From Thomasclavelia cocleata (lineage in GTDB: Bacteria > Bacillota_I > Bacilli_A > Erysipelotrichales > Coprobacillaceae): a DNA stretch of 64,000 nt. The notes under the pieces were generated by a model. The model did no database searches and was not told the DNA's origin. It saw only the letters and a list, made by a program, of their open reading frames with translations. The stretch is taken from contig NZ_FOIN01000005.1 in the NCBI RefSeq assembly GCF_900102365.1, forward strand, positions 50,203 to 114,202, read 5' to 3'. The stretch's first letter is position 1. Every line of letters begins with the position of its first letter. The translations under genes were made by a program, and so were the position numbers. This document shows, in pieces, positions 26,422-37,172 of this stretch.

Positions 26422-27741
26422 ATGGATAAAAAAATATCTCAAGAATTAACATCTTTTATTAAAAAGAGTCCAACAGCATTTCATGCTGTTAATAATCTCA
26501 AACAATTATTAAAGGAAAATGATTATGAAGAACTGTTAGAAGGAAAAAGATGGGAAATAGAGGCAGGTAAACGTTATTTTATATCTAGAAATAATTCTAG
26601 TATTATTGCTCTTAATATAGGAAATAAACTAGATCAATATAGTTTTAATGTTGCTGCTTCACACAGTGATTCACCAACCTTTAAAATCAAAGAAAATGCA
26701 GAGATTGAAATTAAAGGAAAGTATACACAGTTAAATACTGAAGGTTATGGTGGAATGTTGTGTGCAACATGGTTTGATCGACCTTTATCAATAGCAGGAA
26801 GGGTATTGATTCAAGATGATAACAGCTATATTACTAAGCTTTTGAATATTGATCGAGATTTAGTATTGATTCCTAATGTTGCAATTCATATGAATCGCAC
26901 AGTAAATGATGGTTATTCTTATAATAAACAAATTGATATGTTACCATTATTTGGTGGTAGTGATACTAAGGCAGGTGATTTAAAGAAATTAGTAGCCCAA
27001 GAATTAGGGGTTAATGTAGATGATATTTATGGTACAGACTTATATCTATATAATCGAATGGAACCGTCTATTTGGGGAGCTAATGAAGAATTTATTTCAT
27101 CTCCACAATTAGATGACTTACAATGTGCCTATGCTTCTTTGCAAGGTTTCTTAAATAGATTTAATAATAAATCGATTAATGTATATGCTTGTTTTGATAA
27201 TGAAGAAGTAGGTTCTGGAACGAAACAGGGTGCTGATTCAACGTTCTTATATGATGTTTTAAAGCGTGTTAATAATGCATTAGGAAAAACAGAAGAAGAT
27301 TATTATCGAGCTTTAGCTTCTAGTTTTATGTTAAGTGCGGATAATGCTCATGCTTTGCATCCTAATCATCCAGAAAAAACAGATATAAATAATTGTGTTT
27401 ATTTAAATGAGGGAGTAGTTATTAAGTCTCATGCAGGACAAAAGTATACTAGTGATGCACTTAGTATTGCAGTATTCAAAGGTTTATGTAAACAGGCTAA
27501 AGTTCCAGTTCAATTTTTTGCAAATCGTTCTGATAGTTTAGGTGGCAGTACTTTAGGAAATATTGCAATGGCACATGTTTCCATGAATAGTGTTGATATT
27601 GGGTTACCACAGTTAGCAATGCATTCATCATATGAAACTGCTGGAATTAAGGATACATATTATATGATTAAAGTCATGGAAGAATTTTTTAATAGTCATT
27701 TTGAAGAAACAAGTACTCATGAATTAAAGGTCACTAAATAA
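26422..27741 (+). CDS. apeB: M18 family aminopeptidase
   Basis: 439 residues from ATG 26422, 8 nt after GGAGGA; an ATG at 26416 lies too near the site. M18 landmarks are AASHSDSPTFKIK (zinc His and Asp), NTEGYGG, DDLQCAYASLQG, CFDNEEVGSGTKQGADS with the catalytic Glu pair, and MHSSYETAG with the C-terminal zinc His. It is a cytoplasmic metallo-aminopeptidase removing N-terminal residues, often acidic, from peptides. Its stop overlaps the next gene (TAATG). Confidence 0.88.
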   Translation: MDKKISQELTSFIKKSPTAFHAVNNLKQLLKENDYEELLEGKRWEIEAGKRYFISRNNSSIIALNIGNKLDQYSFNVAASHSDSPTFKIKENAEIEIKGKYTQLNTEGYGGMLCATWFDRPLSIAGRVLIQDDNSYITKLLNIDRDLVLIPNVAIHMNRTVNDGYSYNKQIDMLPLFGGSDTKAGDLKKLVAQELGVNVDDIYGTDLYLYNRMEPSIWGANEEFISSPQLDDLQCAYASLQGFLNRFNNKSINVYACFDNEEVGSGTKQGADSTFLYDVLKRVNNALGKTEEDYYRALASSFMLSADNAHALHPNHPEKTDINNCVYLNEGVVIKSHAGQKYTSDALSIAVFKGLCKQAKVPVQFFANRSDSLGGSTLGNIAMAHVSMNSVDIGLPQLAMHSSYETAGIKDTYYMIKVMEEFFNSHFEETSTHELKVTK

Positions 27742-28145
27742 TGAAGAAACATAAATTGACTAAAAAAGAGCTTGAGACAAAAAAGAAAGAAATACTTGAG
27801 AGATACACGATTGCTGGCTTATGGCAAACAATGTGTGGTTATATAGTATTATTATTTATAAAAGAGCTATTAACTAATAATTATTTAATTAGTTTTTCAA
27901 TTGATATTTTAGTTGCTATTGTTGCTTTCTATATCACAATACATAATTCAATTAACCAATATAAACTAATTAAAACTAATTGTATTTCAGTGAAACCATT
28001 TTATTTTCAAATATTTGGTTTTATTGTAGGATTATTTATAGTGATTATGACTTTCAAAAGCCCATTTGATATTTCTTTTGCAATTTTAGTAGTAGCCTTA
28101 CTAACAAATAAAAGAATGTTTGAAAAAGAAATAAATGCAAATTAA
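27741..28145 (+). CDS. Hypothetical membrane protein, four predicted TM segments
   Basis: 134 residues. A basic N-terminal helix (KKHKLTKKELETKKKEI) is followed by four hydrophobic segments at about residues 28-42, 48-66, 86-106 and 109-125. No motif is recognised. It starts inside the stop codon of the aminopeptidase gene, so it is co-translated with it. A terminator-like hairpin lies about 110 bp downstream. Confidence 0.65.
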   Translation: MKKHKLTKKELETKKKEILERYTIAGLWQTMCGYIVLLFIKELLTNNYLISFSIDILVAIVAFYITIHNSINQYKLIKTNCISVKPFYFQIFGFIVGLFIVIMTFKSPFDISFAILVVALLTNKRMFEKEINAN

Positions 28146-28256
28146 AAACATTAAGTGGTAATTTAAAGTGAGTTGTGATTAAAATATATCTAACTATAGA
28201 TATTCTATAAATTAATTATATTATCTTGAAAGGTTTAAAAAAGAGTCAGAAAATGT

Positions 28257-28303
28257 AAAAAGACTGTGTAAGTTAAGAATGTATTCTAATTTCACAGTTT
28301 TTT
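28257..28303 (+). terminator. Terminator downstream of the aminopeptidase/membrane protein pair
   Basis: AAAAAGACTGTG and CACAGTTTTTT arms around a 24-nt loop, ending in a T run. Confidence 0.6.
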
Positions 28304-28689
28304 GTTTATGTTATAATTTAGGAGAAAATATGTATTTAAATAATAATATGATTTATGAGCATATTAATTCTAAAATTATATTGGTAGGAAATGATAGATT
28401 TTTCAAATTTATAATTACAAGTTTAAACTAAGTTTTTTTATTGTTTGTATGAATAAAATATTTTATAGGAAATGAGATATATGGTATTAATAGGCAGATA
28501 AATAAAGAAAAAGTAAAGATATTTAAAAAATTATAATCTTAATGATGTTTATATAGATGAAAAAATTGACGAAGAAAATAATGTTCTATCTTATGATTTA
28601 GAGTGAAAAAAGTTCACTCTTTTAATTTACAATTCTAAATCACGATTGATGTACTAATAATAAAATGTTGATATTTTAGTTTAAACTTT
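28304..28689. other. Gene-poor AT-rich stretch
   Basis: A 33-codon frame at 28330-28431 with AGGAGA upstream is the only candidate and may be a remnant. A hairpin AGAGTGAA/GTTCACTCT with following T residues lies at 28600-28624. I see nothing else that I can support. Confidence 0.4.
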
Positions 28690-28854
28690 GATGTGGGAAT
28701 AACAACTGGAAGCATGATTTGAATAATTATTTTTGGATATAAAAACGGAATTTTTAGTACAACAGTAACTGAAATAGATTTATTATTTTTAGTTATCTGT
28801 TTTATTTATGGTATAATTTTTATTCAGTTATTTGTAGTGTCAATTAGTATATGA
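28690..28854 (+). pseudogene. Remnant of a membrane protein gene
   Basis: Conceptual translation gives a hydrophobic fragment (GITTGSMI, stop, IIIFGYKNGIFSTTVTEIDL, then two hydrophobic stretches) interrupted by an in-frame TGA at 28720. There is no start signal. It looks like the tail of a decayed multi-span membrane protein; the family is unknown. Confidence 0.3.
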
Positions 28855-28932
28855 TTGTAAAAAGATTTAGTGATACTTTATATTGATATATATTATAATT
28901 GTATGGATGATTGAAACTGTAATCCTATTAAA

Positions 28933-28978
28933 TAAAAATAGCACATAAACCTCAAAGAAGTCTAAGTGCTATTGTTTT
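28933..28978 (-). terminator. Terminator of the flavodiiron protein gene
   Basis: On the minus strand AATAGCACTTAGAC pairs with GTTTATGTGCTATT (a few mismatches), followed by TTTATTT. Confidence 0.75.
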
Positions 28979-29013
28979 AGTATTTAAAGCAGTTAATGCA
29001 TTATATGACACAT

Positions 29014-30807
29014 CTAATTTTCAATTGGTTCAAAATCTACAACACCATGTTTACATAGAGGGCAGATATAATCATCAGGTAACGTATCTCCTTCATAAAT
29101 ATATCCACATATCTTACATACGAATCCTTTTTTACCTTCAGTATTAGGTTTTGGTTTAACATTTTCTTGATAATATGTATAACTCATTGTATCTTTATCT
29201 GACATCACTCGAGCTTCAGTTACCTTACAAATGAACATTCCATGAGTATCTAAATCAACATACTTTTCTACTTCTAGAGACATAAAAGCATTGATATACC
29301 GAGGTAAAAATGGGAGCCCATTATCAGAATATAGAGGTTTAAAGTCAATGAATTTATCAGTAGTTCGACCACTTTGGAAACCAAAACGTTCAAAGATACT
29401 AAATGGTGCTTCAATTGATAAACAATTTACATTTAATTTTCCTGTTTGTTTAATTACATGATGAGAATAATTTTGTTTATTAATATTGACAGCTATTCGA
29501 TTAGGTGAATCACTGACTTGTGTAACAGTATTAACAATCAATCCATTATCTTTTTTACCATCATTGCAGGTTACAACATATAGACCATATCCAATTCTAA
29601 ATAAAGCGCTCATATCATGTTTATTAGCCTTATCATCTGATTGTGCAATATAATCACGACATAATTCTTCTGATAATTTTTCAATAGCTTCAATACTATC
29701 AGTTTTAAGTGCTGATTTTATAGTTACAGTAGTATCAGCAAAAGTAATTTTTTTACATTCTGAAAACATTTCTTTCATTACTTTAACAGCTAAAGGTGAC
29801 CATGAACCATTTTCAATTAATGCAACTGTACGATTCTGGAAGTTTCTTTCAGTTAGATGATGAATAAACTCTTTCATAAAAGGGAAAACATCGGTATTAT
29901 ATGTAGTGGTTGCTAAAACTAGTTTACCATAACGAAAAGCATCTTCAACAGCTTCAGCCATATCATCACGTGCTAAATCATGGATCGCTACCTTTGGACA
30001 ACCTTTTTCTTCTAATTTTGCAGCTAAAAGTTCAACAGCTTTCTTTGTGTTTCCATAAATAGAAGTATAGGCAATTACAATACCTTCGCTTTCGACACTA
30101 TAAGAAGACCAGATATCATATAAATTAATATAATAACCTAAATTTTCATTTAATACAGGGCCATGAAGTGGACAGATTATTTGAATATCTAAATTAGCAG
30201 CTTTTTTTAGTAAAGCTTGTACCTGAGCACCATATTTTCCAACAATACCAATATAATAGCGTCGTGCTTCACAAGCCCAATCTTCTTTTACATCATTAGC
30301 ACCAAATTTTCCAAAACCATCAGCTGAAAATAAAACTTTATCTTTGGCGTCATAAGTAACCATTACTTCAGGCCAATGTACCATTGGGGCAAATACAAAA
30401 GTTAAAGTATGTTCACCTAAACATAGAGATTCTCCATTTTTAACTTCTTTTCTTTTTACTGATGCATCTAAAGTAAAAAATTGATCTATCATAGCAAATG
30501 TTTTTGCATTAGCCACAATTGTAGCATTTGGGTATGTTTTAATAAAATTTTGAATATTTGCAGAATGATCAGGTTCCATATGTTGAACGATTAAATAATC
30601 AGGTGTTTTATTATTTAAAACATCAGCAAGATTATCTAACCATTCATGAGTAAAATTAATATCTACAGTATCCATTACTGCAATTTTTTCATCCATTATT
30701 ACATAAGAGTTATAAGCCATACCATTTGGAACAACATATTGTCCTTCAAATAAGTCAACATTATGGTCATTAACTCCTACATAAAGAATATCTTTTGAAA
30801 TTTTCAT
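29014..30807 (-). CDS. Flavodiiron protein with flavin-reductase and rubredoxin domains
   Basis: 597 residues. Domains in order: metallo-beta-lactamase-like di-iron domain (about 1-245) with HMEPDH at 76-81, VHWPEVM and CPLHGPV; flavodoxin (about 250-395, AYTSIYGNTKKAVELL); flavin-reductase-like domain (about 405-545); C-terminal rubredoxin with CKICG and CPLC. Such proteins reduce O2 to water, or NO to N2O, in anaerobes. The fused rubredoxin and flavin reductase modules should let it take electrons from NAD(P)H with few partners. It is a monocistronic gene with its own terminator, which fits a role in oxygen protection next to a hydrogenase-based metabolism. Confidence 0.92.
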   Translation of the reverse strand: MKISKDILYVGVNDHNVDLFEGQYVVPNGMAYNSYVIMDEKIAVMDTVDINFTHEWLDNLADVLNNKTPDYLIVQHMEPDHSANIQNFIKTYPNATIVANAKTFAMIDQFFTLDASVKRKEVKNGESLCLGEHTLTFVFAPMVHWPEVMVTYDAKDKVLFSADGFGKFGANDVKEDWACEARRYYIGIVGKYGAQVQALLKKAANLDIQIICPLHGPVLNENLGYYINLYDIWSSYSVESEGIVIAYTSIYGNTKKAVELLAAKLEEKGCPKVAIHDLARDDMAEAVEDAFRYGKLVLATTTYNTDVFPFMKEFIHHLTERNFQNRTVALIENGSWSPLAVKVMKEMFSECKKITFADTTVTIKSALKTDSIEAIEKLSEELCRDYIAQSDDKANKHDMSALFRIGYGLYVVTCNDGKKDNGLIVNTVTQVSDSPNRIAVNINKQNYSHHVIKQTGKLNVNCLSIEAPFSIFERFGFQSGRTTDKFIDFKPLYSDNGLPFLPRYINAFMSLEVEKYVDLDTHGMFICKVTEARVMSDKDTMSYTYYQENVKPKPNTEGKKGFVCKICGYIYEGDTLPDDYICPLCKHGVVDFEPIEN

Positions 30808-31306
30808 AGTTCTCTCCTTATCTTATTAAATAGTTCACTAAAATTATAGTACATTGTTTTTTTTAAATCAATGAATTCGCTCTACTTATTAATTAATAAA
30901 AACTTCATCAAAAGTATTATGGGATAATTATATAAATAATATTATAATAAGAATAAAATTTTTTTAGTACCTATAGTATTTAATTATTTTAATAAAAGGG
31001 AATAAAATTAAAAGTTTTGTGTCTTAATTTGAGTAAATCTATTTATATAAAATATATATTTAAATTATTTATTGATAAATATAGATTTAAAATGATAGAA
31101 TTATAAAAGAAATTAAAGAATTAGAGAGTTTGTCAGTTATTAGAGGTTAAGATATATTGATTAAGGTAGTCTTTTTTTAAGAGTTAAAATTGATTGTTGT
31201 AGATAATATTAAATGTCCTTTAGCGAACAAATATTATTTAAATTAAATATTTTTAGTTTATAATAAAGCGATAGATTAATATGATATAAAAAAGGAGATA
31301 AGTTAA
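30808..31306. other. Long AT-rich divergent intergenic region
   Basis: About 500 bp between the flavodiiron gene and the ABC transporter gene. It must contain both promoters. I see no open frame with a ribosome site, no RNA structure and no clear repeat here. Confidence 0.5.
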
Positions 31307-34300
31307 ATGCTTCAAATACAAAAAATAAAAAAAGAATATATTATTGGAAATTTGCATCAAACAGCATTAAATGGGATCACTTTAAATTTACGTGATAATG
31401 AATTTGTTGCAATTCTTGGACCAAGTGGATCAGGAAAAACGACACTTTTGAATATAATTGGTGGTCTAGATCATTATGATAGTGGAGATTTAATTATTAA
31501 TGGAATTTCAACTAAAAAATATAAAGATCGTGATTGGGATTCTTATAGAAATCATACTATTGGATTTGTATTTCAAAGTTATAACTTGATTCCTCATCAG
31601 ACAGTTTTAGCTAATGTTGAGCTGGCTTTAACAATATCTGGTATATCAAAAAGTGAACGACGAAAACGAGCCATTGATGCTTTAAAACAGGTAGGATTAG
31701 AAAAACATGTGTATAAACGTCCTAATCAGATGTCTGGTGGACAGATGCAGCGAGTGGCTATTGCCCGTGCATTAGTAAATGATCCAGATATTCTTTTGGC
31801 AGATGAACCAACTGGGGCACTAGATAGTGATACAAGTGTTCAGGTTATGGAATTACTGAAAAAAGTAGCTAAAGACCGCCTGGTTGTAATGGTAACTCAT
31901 AATCCAGAATTAGCTCAAAAGTATGCTAATAGAATTGTAAAAGTACGTGATGGAAATATTGTTGATGATACTAATCCTTTTAAAATTAATGTTTCTAATC
32001 AATCTTTTGCTGAACATAAAAATATGGGTAAGGCATCAATGTCATGGCTAACATCATTATCACTTAGTTTTAATAATCTCAAAACTAAAAAGGCAAGAAC
32101 GATTTTAACATCTTTTGCTGGATCAATTGGAATTATTGGGATTGCTTTGATTCTTTCTCTTTCTAATGGAGTAAATCAATATATTCAATCAATTGAAGAA
32201 GAAACACTTTCAGAATATCCTTTACAAATTCAAAGTACTGGTTTCGATATAACATCGATAATAACTGATGTTCATTCAAATCAAGATAAAGATGAAAAAG
32301 ATGATACTAAAATTTATGTTTCACAGATGATAACAAATATGTTTTCTAAGATAGGTTCTAATGATTTAACTTCATTAAAAGATTATCTAGATAGTGGAAA
32401 GAGTGATATTAAAAAGTATACTAATGCAATTGAATACAACTATAATATTGCCCCACAAATATACACTATTAATTCTGAAAATATTAGGCAGGTAAATCCT
32501 GATAAATCTTTTTCATCTTTAGGGTTAGGTTCTTCAACAAATTCTAATAGCTTGATATCTTCGATGATGAGTACAGATGTTTTTTATCCTATGCCTAGTA
32601 ATCTAGATCTTTATAAAGATCAATATGATATAAAGGCTGGAAACTGGCCTAAAAGTTATAATGAGTGTGTAGTAGTATTGAGTAAAAATGGTAATATTAA
32701 TGATTTTATGCTTTATACATTAGGATTACGTGATTACTCAGAACTTGATAAAATGATTGAACAGTTTTCAAAAGAAGAATCAGTAGAAATTCCTGATAAT
32801 AGTACTTCCTATTCATATAAGGATATTTTAGGAATTGAATTTAAACTTGTTAATGCTGTTGATTATTATCAATATGATAGTAATTATAATGTTTATAAAG
32901 ATAAAAAAGATGATCAAAATTATATGAAAAATTTAATTGAAAATGGTGAAAATATTAAAATTGTTGGGATTGTTCAGCCTAAAGATTCAGCAACTGCAAC
33001 AATGTTACAATCAGGAATCGGCTATCCTGCAGCTTTAACTACCCATGTGATTAAACAAGCAGCATCAAGTGAGATAATCAAAAAACAGTTAGACAATCCT
33101 AATATTGATGTTTTTACAGGTAAAGATTTTAATGATAGAAATAAAAATCAATTAGATTTAAATTCATTGTTTACTGTTGATGAAGGGATATTAAAGGGTG
33201 CTTTTACTTTTGATCAAAGTAAACTTTCTATGGAAGATTTGGATTTAAGTCAGATTAAATTGGATTCTTCTATCTTACCAACAATAGATGTGAATGATAT
33301 TTTTAGTGATATGAAAATAAATATATCACAAGATAATATTGAAAGTTTTACTAAAGCTATTATAACTCAGTTTCAAGAGTATTTAAAAGAAAATGAATTA
33401 ATAGATCCAACTAAAATAAATGAGTATTTTAGAGCTTTTTTACAAACTGAGCAAGTTCAAAAGTTATTTCAAGATGAAATGATTAAAATTATACAGACAA
33501 GTGGTTTAACTGAGCAGTTTGAAAATCAATTACAAATAGTTATGGCTCAATATACTGATACAATAAGTAAATCATTACAACAGCAGATAAATGTACAAAT
33601 GACTAAACAAATGGATAATCTTGCTTATAGTATGCAAGATGCAATTAAAATAGATACAAGTGCATTTGCTAAAGCAATTAAGATGAATATGAACGAAGAA
33701 GAGTTAACAGAATTAATGATGTCTCTGATGACTTCAGAAGTATCTTCTTATGATGGGAATCTTAAAAGTTTAGGATATGTGGATTTTAATAAGCCAACTG
33801 CAATAAATATTTATCCTAAAGATTTTGAAAATAAACAAAATGTAATTAATATTTTAGATAAATATAATAATGATATTAAAAATGTTGATGAAGATAAAGT
33901 AATTTCTTATACAGACTATGTTGGTACATTAATGTCATCAGTTACTGATATTATCAATGTAATTAGTTATGTATTAATTGCTTTTGTAGCAATATCATTG
34001 ATTGTATCTTCGATTATGATCGGTGTAATTACTTATATTAGTGTATTAGAGCGTAAAAAAGAAATTGGAATATTGCGAGCAATTGGAGCTTCCAAGAGAA
34101 ATATTTCTCAAGTTTTTAATGCTGAGACTTTTATTATTGGTCTATTGGCTGGAGTTTTAGGGATAGTTATAACACTATTATTACTGATTCCTGGTAATGC
34201 ATTAATTCACGAGATAGCTGGAAATACAAGTGTCAATGCTGTTTTACCGATTGGTGGAGCTTTCATCTTGATAATTTTAAGTGTTATTTTAACAATGATT

Positions 34301-34366
34301 GGTGGCTTGATTCCATCTAAAAAGGCTGCACAAGAAGATCCAGTAACAGCGCTTCGCAGTGAATAA
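31307..34366 (+). CDS. ABC exporter, fused ATPase and FtsX-like permease
   Basis: 1019 residues. The MacB/LolD-type ATPase covers about 1-225, with Walker A GPSGSGKT at 38-45, signature MSGGQMQRV, Walker [13 protein letters not shown] and an H-loop MVTHN. A first membrane segment lies near residues 265-290. A long extracytoplasmic domain (about 300-870), rich in charged helices, is followed by three C-terminal membrane segments with the FtsX motif [19 protein letters not shown]. Such fused proteins in Firmicutes are mechanotransmission-type transporters for antimicrobial peptide resistance or lipoprotein/cell-wall functions; the substrate is unknown. AAAGGAG precedes the ATG. Confidence 0.88.
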   Translation: MLQIQKIKKEYIIGNLHQTALNGITLNLRDNEFVAILGPSGSGKTTLLNIIGGLDHYDSGDLIINGISTKKYKDRDWDSYRNHTIGFVFQSYNLIPHQTVLANVELALTISGISKSERRKRAIDALKQVGLEKHVYKRPNQMSGGQMQRVAIARALVNDPDILLADEPTGALDSDTSVQVMELLKKVAKDRLVVMVTHNPELAQKYANRIVKVRDGNIVDDTNPFKINVSNQSFAEHKNMGKASMSWLTSLSLSFNNLKTKKARTILTSFAGSIGIIGIALILSLSNGVNQYIQSIEEETLSEYPLQIQSTGFDITSIITDVHSNQDKDEKDDTKIYVSQMITNMFSKIGSNDLTSLKDYLDSGKSDIKKYTNAIEYNYNIAPQIYTINSENIRQVNPDKSFSSLGLGSSTNSNSLISSMMSTDVFYPMPSNLDLYKDQYDIKAGNWPKSYNECVVVLSKNGNINDFMLYTLGLRDYSELDKMIEQFSKEESVEIPDNSTSYSYKDILGIEFKLVNAVDYYQYDSNYNVYKDKKDDQNYMKNLIENGENIKIVGIVQPKDSATATMLQSGIGYPAALTTHVIKQAASSEIIKKQLDNPNIDVFTGKDFNDRNKNQLDLNSLFTVDEGILKGAFTFDQSKLSMEDLDLSQIKLDSSILPTIDVNDIFSDMKINISQDNIESFTKAIITQFQEYLKENELIDPTKINEYFRAFLQTEQVQKLFQDEMIKIIQTSGLTEQFENQLQIVMAQYTDTISKSLQQQINVQMTKQMDNLAYSMQDAIKIDTSAFAKAIKMNMNEEELTELMMSLMTSEVSSYDGNLKSLGYVDFNKPTAINIYPKDFENKQNVINILDKYNNDIKNVDEDKVISYTDYVGTLMSSVTDIINVISYVLIAFVAISLIVSSIMIGVITYISVLERKKEIGILRAIGASKRNISQVFNAETFIIGLLAGVLGIVITLLLLIPGNALIHEIAGNTSVNAVLPIGGAFILIILSVILTMIGGLIPSKKAAQEDPVTALRSE

Positions 34367-34464
34367 TTTTAAAAGAGTTTATTATTTATTTGAATTGTTA
34401 TTATCAAAGTTTTTAGTAAAGTTGTTTAAAAATTGAAGTATAAAAAGTGGAGAGAGATTATAAT

Positions 34465-34821
34465 ATGATAAAGAAAAAAATAGGTATTGGTACGATATCA
34501 TTACTTTTAGTTATATTTGCTTTTATTTGGAGTTTTAATATATTAGATTTTTGTATAGGTGATAAAGTATTGGAATTTTTTAATATCCCAACATGGTCTG
34601 GTAATAGCCATGGGCAACAGATTGTAGATACATTTTTTATAGTTACATTTACAAGGGATGGACAGAGTATTCATTATACTGTTTTTTATTCATTTATTTT
34701 ATTGTTTCCTGCTCTAGTTTTAGCAGTAAAAAATAAAAATGATTTATTTGCAGATATTGGGAAATGGTCAGCAATAATTTTTATTACGTTATTAATAGTA
34801 AGTCCTTTGTTGATAATTTAA
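34465..34821 (+). CDS. Hypothetical small membrane protein
   Basis: 118 residues; ATG 34465 lies 8 nt after GGAGAGAG (an upstream GTG has no site). There are three hydrophobic segments: a signal-like N-terminus (GIGTISLLLVIFAFIWSF), a middle one near 75-92 and a C-terminal one. No motif is recognised. It lies 98 bp after the ABC exporter and could be its accessory protein, though the gap suggests separate expression. Confidence 0.6.
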   Translation: MIKKKIGIGTISLLLVIFAFIWSFNILDFCIGDKVLEFFNIPTWSGNSHGQQIVDTFFIVTFTRDGQSIHYTVFYSFILLFPALVLAVKNKNDLFADIGKWSAIIFITLLIVSPLLII

Positions 34822-34934
34822 AAGATAAAAAACTTAGTAATAGTACTTATATATGTTAAATATAAGCTTGGTATAGAAATAACATAATTAATTTTTAAAT
34901 ATTTTTATTCTCATTAAAAAAATAATAAAAAAAC

Positions 34935-34965
34935 TTGCCTTAAAGTATACTTTAGGTATTATAAT
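34935..34965 (+). promoter_or_regulatory. MerR-type promoter with palindromic operator
   Basis: TTGCCT (-35), exactly 19 bp of spacer and TATAAT (-10). The spacer begins with the perfect palindrome TAAAGTATACTTTA. An over-long spacer containing a dyad is the hallmark of promoters activated by MerR-family regulators, which untwist the DNA. It drives the aldo/keto reductase gene 23 bp downstream. No merR gene is adjacent. Confidence 0.65.
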
Positions 34966-34987
34966 TATCTTGAAAGGAAGGACAGAT

Positions 34988-36112
34988 ATGAATAATAAAA
35001 AACTAGGTTTTGGATTAATGCGCTTACCTGCTTTAGATCCTGATGATCCAGCAAAAATTGATATAGAGCAAACAAAAAAGATGGTAGATATTTTTTTGGA
35101 AAGAGGATTCACTTATTTTGATACAGCTTGGATGTACTGTGGTTTTGCAAGCGAAAATGCGACTAAAGAAGCTTTAGTCAAACGTCATCCCCGTGATAGC
35201 TTTACTCTTACTACAAAGCTTCATGCTGGTTTTATTGAAACTAAAGAAGATCGTGATCGAATTTTTAATGAACAGTTAAGGAAAACAGGGGTAGAGTATT
35301 TCGACTATTATTTATTGCATGATATTAATACTCATAGTATTGAAACATATGAAAAATTAGATTGTTTTAATTGGATAATAGAAAAGAAAAAGCAGGGATT
35401 AGTAAAAACAATCGGATTTTCTTTTCATGATGGTCCAGAGTTATTAGATAAGGTTTTGACAGAACATCCTGAGTTTGAATTAGTTCAGTTACAAATTAAT
35501 TACTTAGATTGGGATAGTGAAGGGGTACAATCACGAAAATGTTATGAAATAGCAACTAAACATCATAAGCCTGTTATTGTTATGGAACCTGTAAAAGGGG
35601 GAACATTGGCTAATGTTCCAGAAGAGGTTGAAAAAAAATTTAAAGATTATTCACCACAAATGTCAATTTCCTCATGGGCAATACGTTTTGCTGCCAGTTT
35701 AGATAATGTAATCATGGTTTTAAGTGGAATGTCTAATATGGAACAGTTATTGGATAATACGAATTATATGAATGAACTTAAACCTTTAAATGATGAAGAG
35801 TATAAATTAATTGATCAAGCAGTAATGGCTATTAATTCAACTATTAAAATACCTTGTACAGCATGTGCATATTGTACAGATGGTTGTCCTATGAATATTA
35901 ATATTCCAAAATACTTCTCTTTATATAATGCGGATTTGCAAGAGGTTGCCCAAAAGGGATGGACACCACAAGGTGAATATTATGATAATTTAACTAAAAC
36001 ATTTGGTAAGGCAAGTGATTGTATAAGTTGTGGTCAATGTGAAAATGTTTGTCCACAGCATTTAAATATTATTGAAGGTCTTAAAGAAGTTGCGAATCAT
36101 TTTGAAAAATAG
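34988..36112 (+). CDS. Aldo/keto reductase with C-terminal 4Fe-4S domain
   Basis: 374 residues; ATG 34988 after GAAAGGAAGG. The AKR barrel holds the tetrad Asp-Tyr-Lys-His in FDTAWMY, TTKLH and LLHDI. The last 90 residues carry two cysteine sets, [12 protein letters not shown] and [12 protein letters not shown], of a ferredoxin-like domain. This subfamily is common in anaerobic Firmicutes; the substrate is unknown. It may couple NADPH-dependent carbonyl reduction to low-potential electron carriers. The MerR-type promoter upstream suggests induction by reactive carbonyl or thiol stress, an inference. Confidence 0.88.
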   Translation: MNNKKLGFGLMRLPALDPDDPAKIDIEQTKKMVDIFLERGFTYFDTAWMYCGFASENATKEALVKRHPRDSFTLTTKLHAGFIETKEDRDRIFNEQLRKTGVEYFDYYLLHDINTHSIETYEKLDCFNWIIEKKKQGLVKTIGFSFHDGPELLDKVLTEHPEFELVQLQINYLDWDSEGVQSRKCYEIATKHHKPVIVMEPVKGGTLANVPEEVEKKFKDYSPQMSISSWAIRFAASLDNVIMVLSGMSNMEQLLDNTNYMNELKPLNDEEYKLIDQAVMAINSTIKIPCTACAYCTDGCPMNINIPKYFSLYNADLQEVAQKGWTPQGEYYDNLTKTFGKASDCISCGQCENVCPQHLNIIEGLKEVANHFEK

Positions 36113-36142
36113 ATGAATTATTTAAGAAAGATGTTCTATAGG

Positions 36143-36179
36143 TAGAAATTAGTCTTATTTTACTAATTTCTATCTTTTA
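36143..36179 (+). terminator. Terminator of the aldo/keto reductase gene
   Basis: Perfect 11-bp arms TAGAAATTAGT and ACTAATTTCTA, loop CTTATTTT, followed by TCTTTTAT. Confidence 0.8.
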
Positions 36180-36235
36180 TATTTATAGTAATATTTTTTA
36201 CTCAATAAGAATGAGATAAGTTATGGAGAATAAAA

Positions 36236-36892
36236 ATGAAAGTTGATAATATATTTGATAATTATTCTGTTAACAAAAAGGCTTTAAGTGACTATGGTTT
36301 TATTAAAATGAAAGATGGGTATTGTTTAAAAAAGGATTTAGAAAATTTTGATTTTTATGTAAAGTTTATTATTGGTAATAATACATTTGATGTTAAAGTA
36401 TTTGAAGCTAATGGTGAAGAATATCTACCATTTTATATAAAAAAAGCTGGGGGAAGTTATAGTAAAAAAATTAAAGAAGCTGTAGAATTAATGATTAATG
36501 ATATTATTTGTCATTGTTTTGAAAGTATTAATATTAGGGAAGAGTTATTAAGATATTTAAAAAAGAAATATGATACTAATCCTAATTATCCTTGGAAAAG
36601 TGATCCAACTTCTATTACTTTAAAAACTAATGAGACTAATAAATGGTATGCATTAATCATGAATATACCTTATAAATCATTGAAAATTGAAAAAGAAGGA
36701 AAAATAGATGTTCTAAATGTGAAGAATAAACCAGCTAAAATAGAGCATTTAATTGATTTTAAGCATTATTTTCCTGCTTATCATATGAATAAGAAATATT
36801 GGATAAGTATCTTACTTGATAGTACAATTGATTTAAATAGTGTAATAAATCTTTTAGATGAAAGTTATGAGATTGTTGATTTAAAAAAATAG
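36236..36892 (+). CDS. MmcQ/YjbR family protein with N-terminal extension
   Basis: 218 residues. The C-terminal half (about 105-215) matches the MmcQ/YjbR family: YPWKSDPTSITLK, then KWYALIMNIPYKSL, VLNVKNKP, HYFPAYHMNKKYWISILLD and a helix LLDESYEIV. The fold (CyaY-like) suggests DNA or ligand binding; its cellular role is unsettled. The N-terminal 100 residues appear to be a related, divergent module. It is a single gene ended by a hairpin terminator. Confidence 0.75.
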   Translation: MKVDNIFDNYSVNKKALSDYGFIKMKDGYCLKKDLENFDFYVKFIIGNNTFDVKVFEANGEEYLPFYIKKAGGSYSKKIKEAVELMINDIICHCFESINIREELLRYLKKKYDTNPNYPWKSDPTSITLKTNETNKWYALIMNIPYKSLKIEKEGKIDVLNVKNKPAKIEHLIDFKHYFPAYHMNKKYWISILLDSTIDLNSVINLLDESYEIVDLKK

Positions 36893-36927
36893 TTAGCCAA
36901 ATAAATTTATTTGACTGACTATTTTTT
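36888..36927 (+). terminator. Terminator of the yjbR-like gene
   Basis: ATAGTTAGCCAAATAAA pairs imperfectly with TTTATTTGACTGACTAT, followed by TTTTTT. Confidence 0.7.
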
Positions 36928-37172
36928 GTAAGTATAGAAGACTGTTTGATTTTATAGTAAAAATATATTTTTAAAACTTTTATGAGTATATTCAAGTCTA
37001 TGATTGTCTTTAAGATATTTTAAAACAGTTGTTTGTGGATGAAAATTTAATTATTGTCGCTTAAAAGCTACTTAATAATATTGTGTTTTAGTAACTATTT
37101 GTATCTAATCACTGTACATTTTTATTTGTTATTGGATGTTGAATTTTTATCTAACTCAATTTATATAAATGA

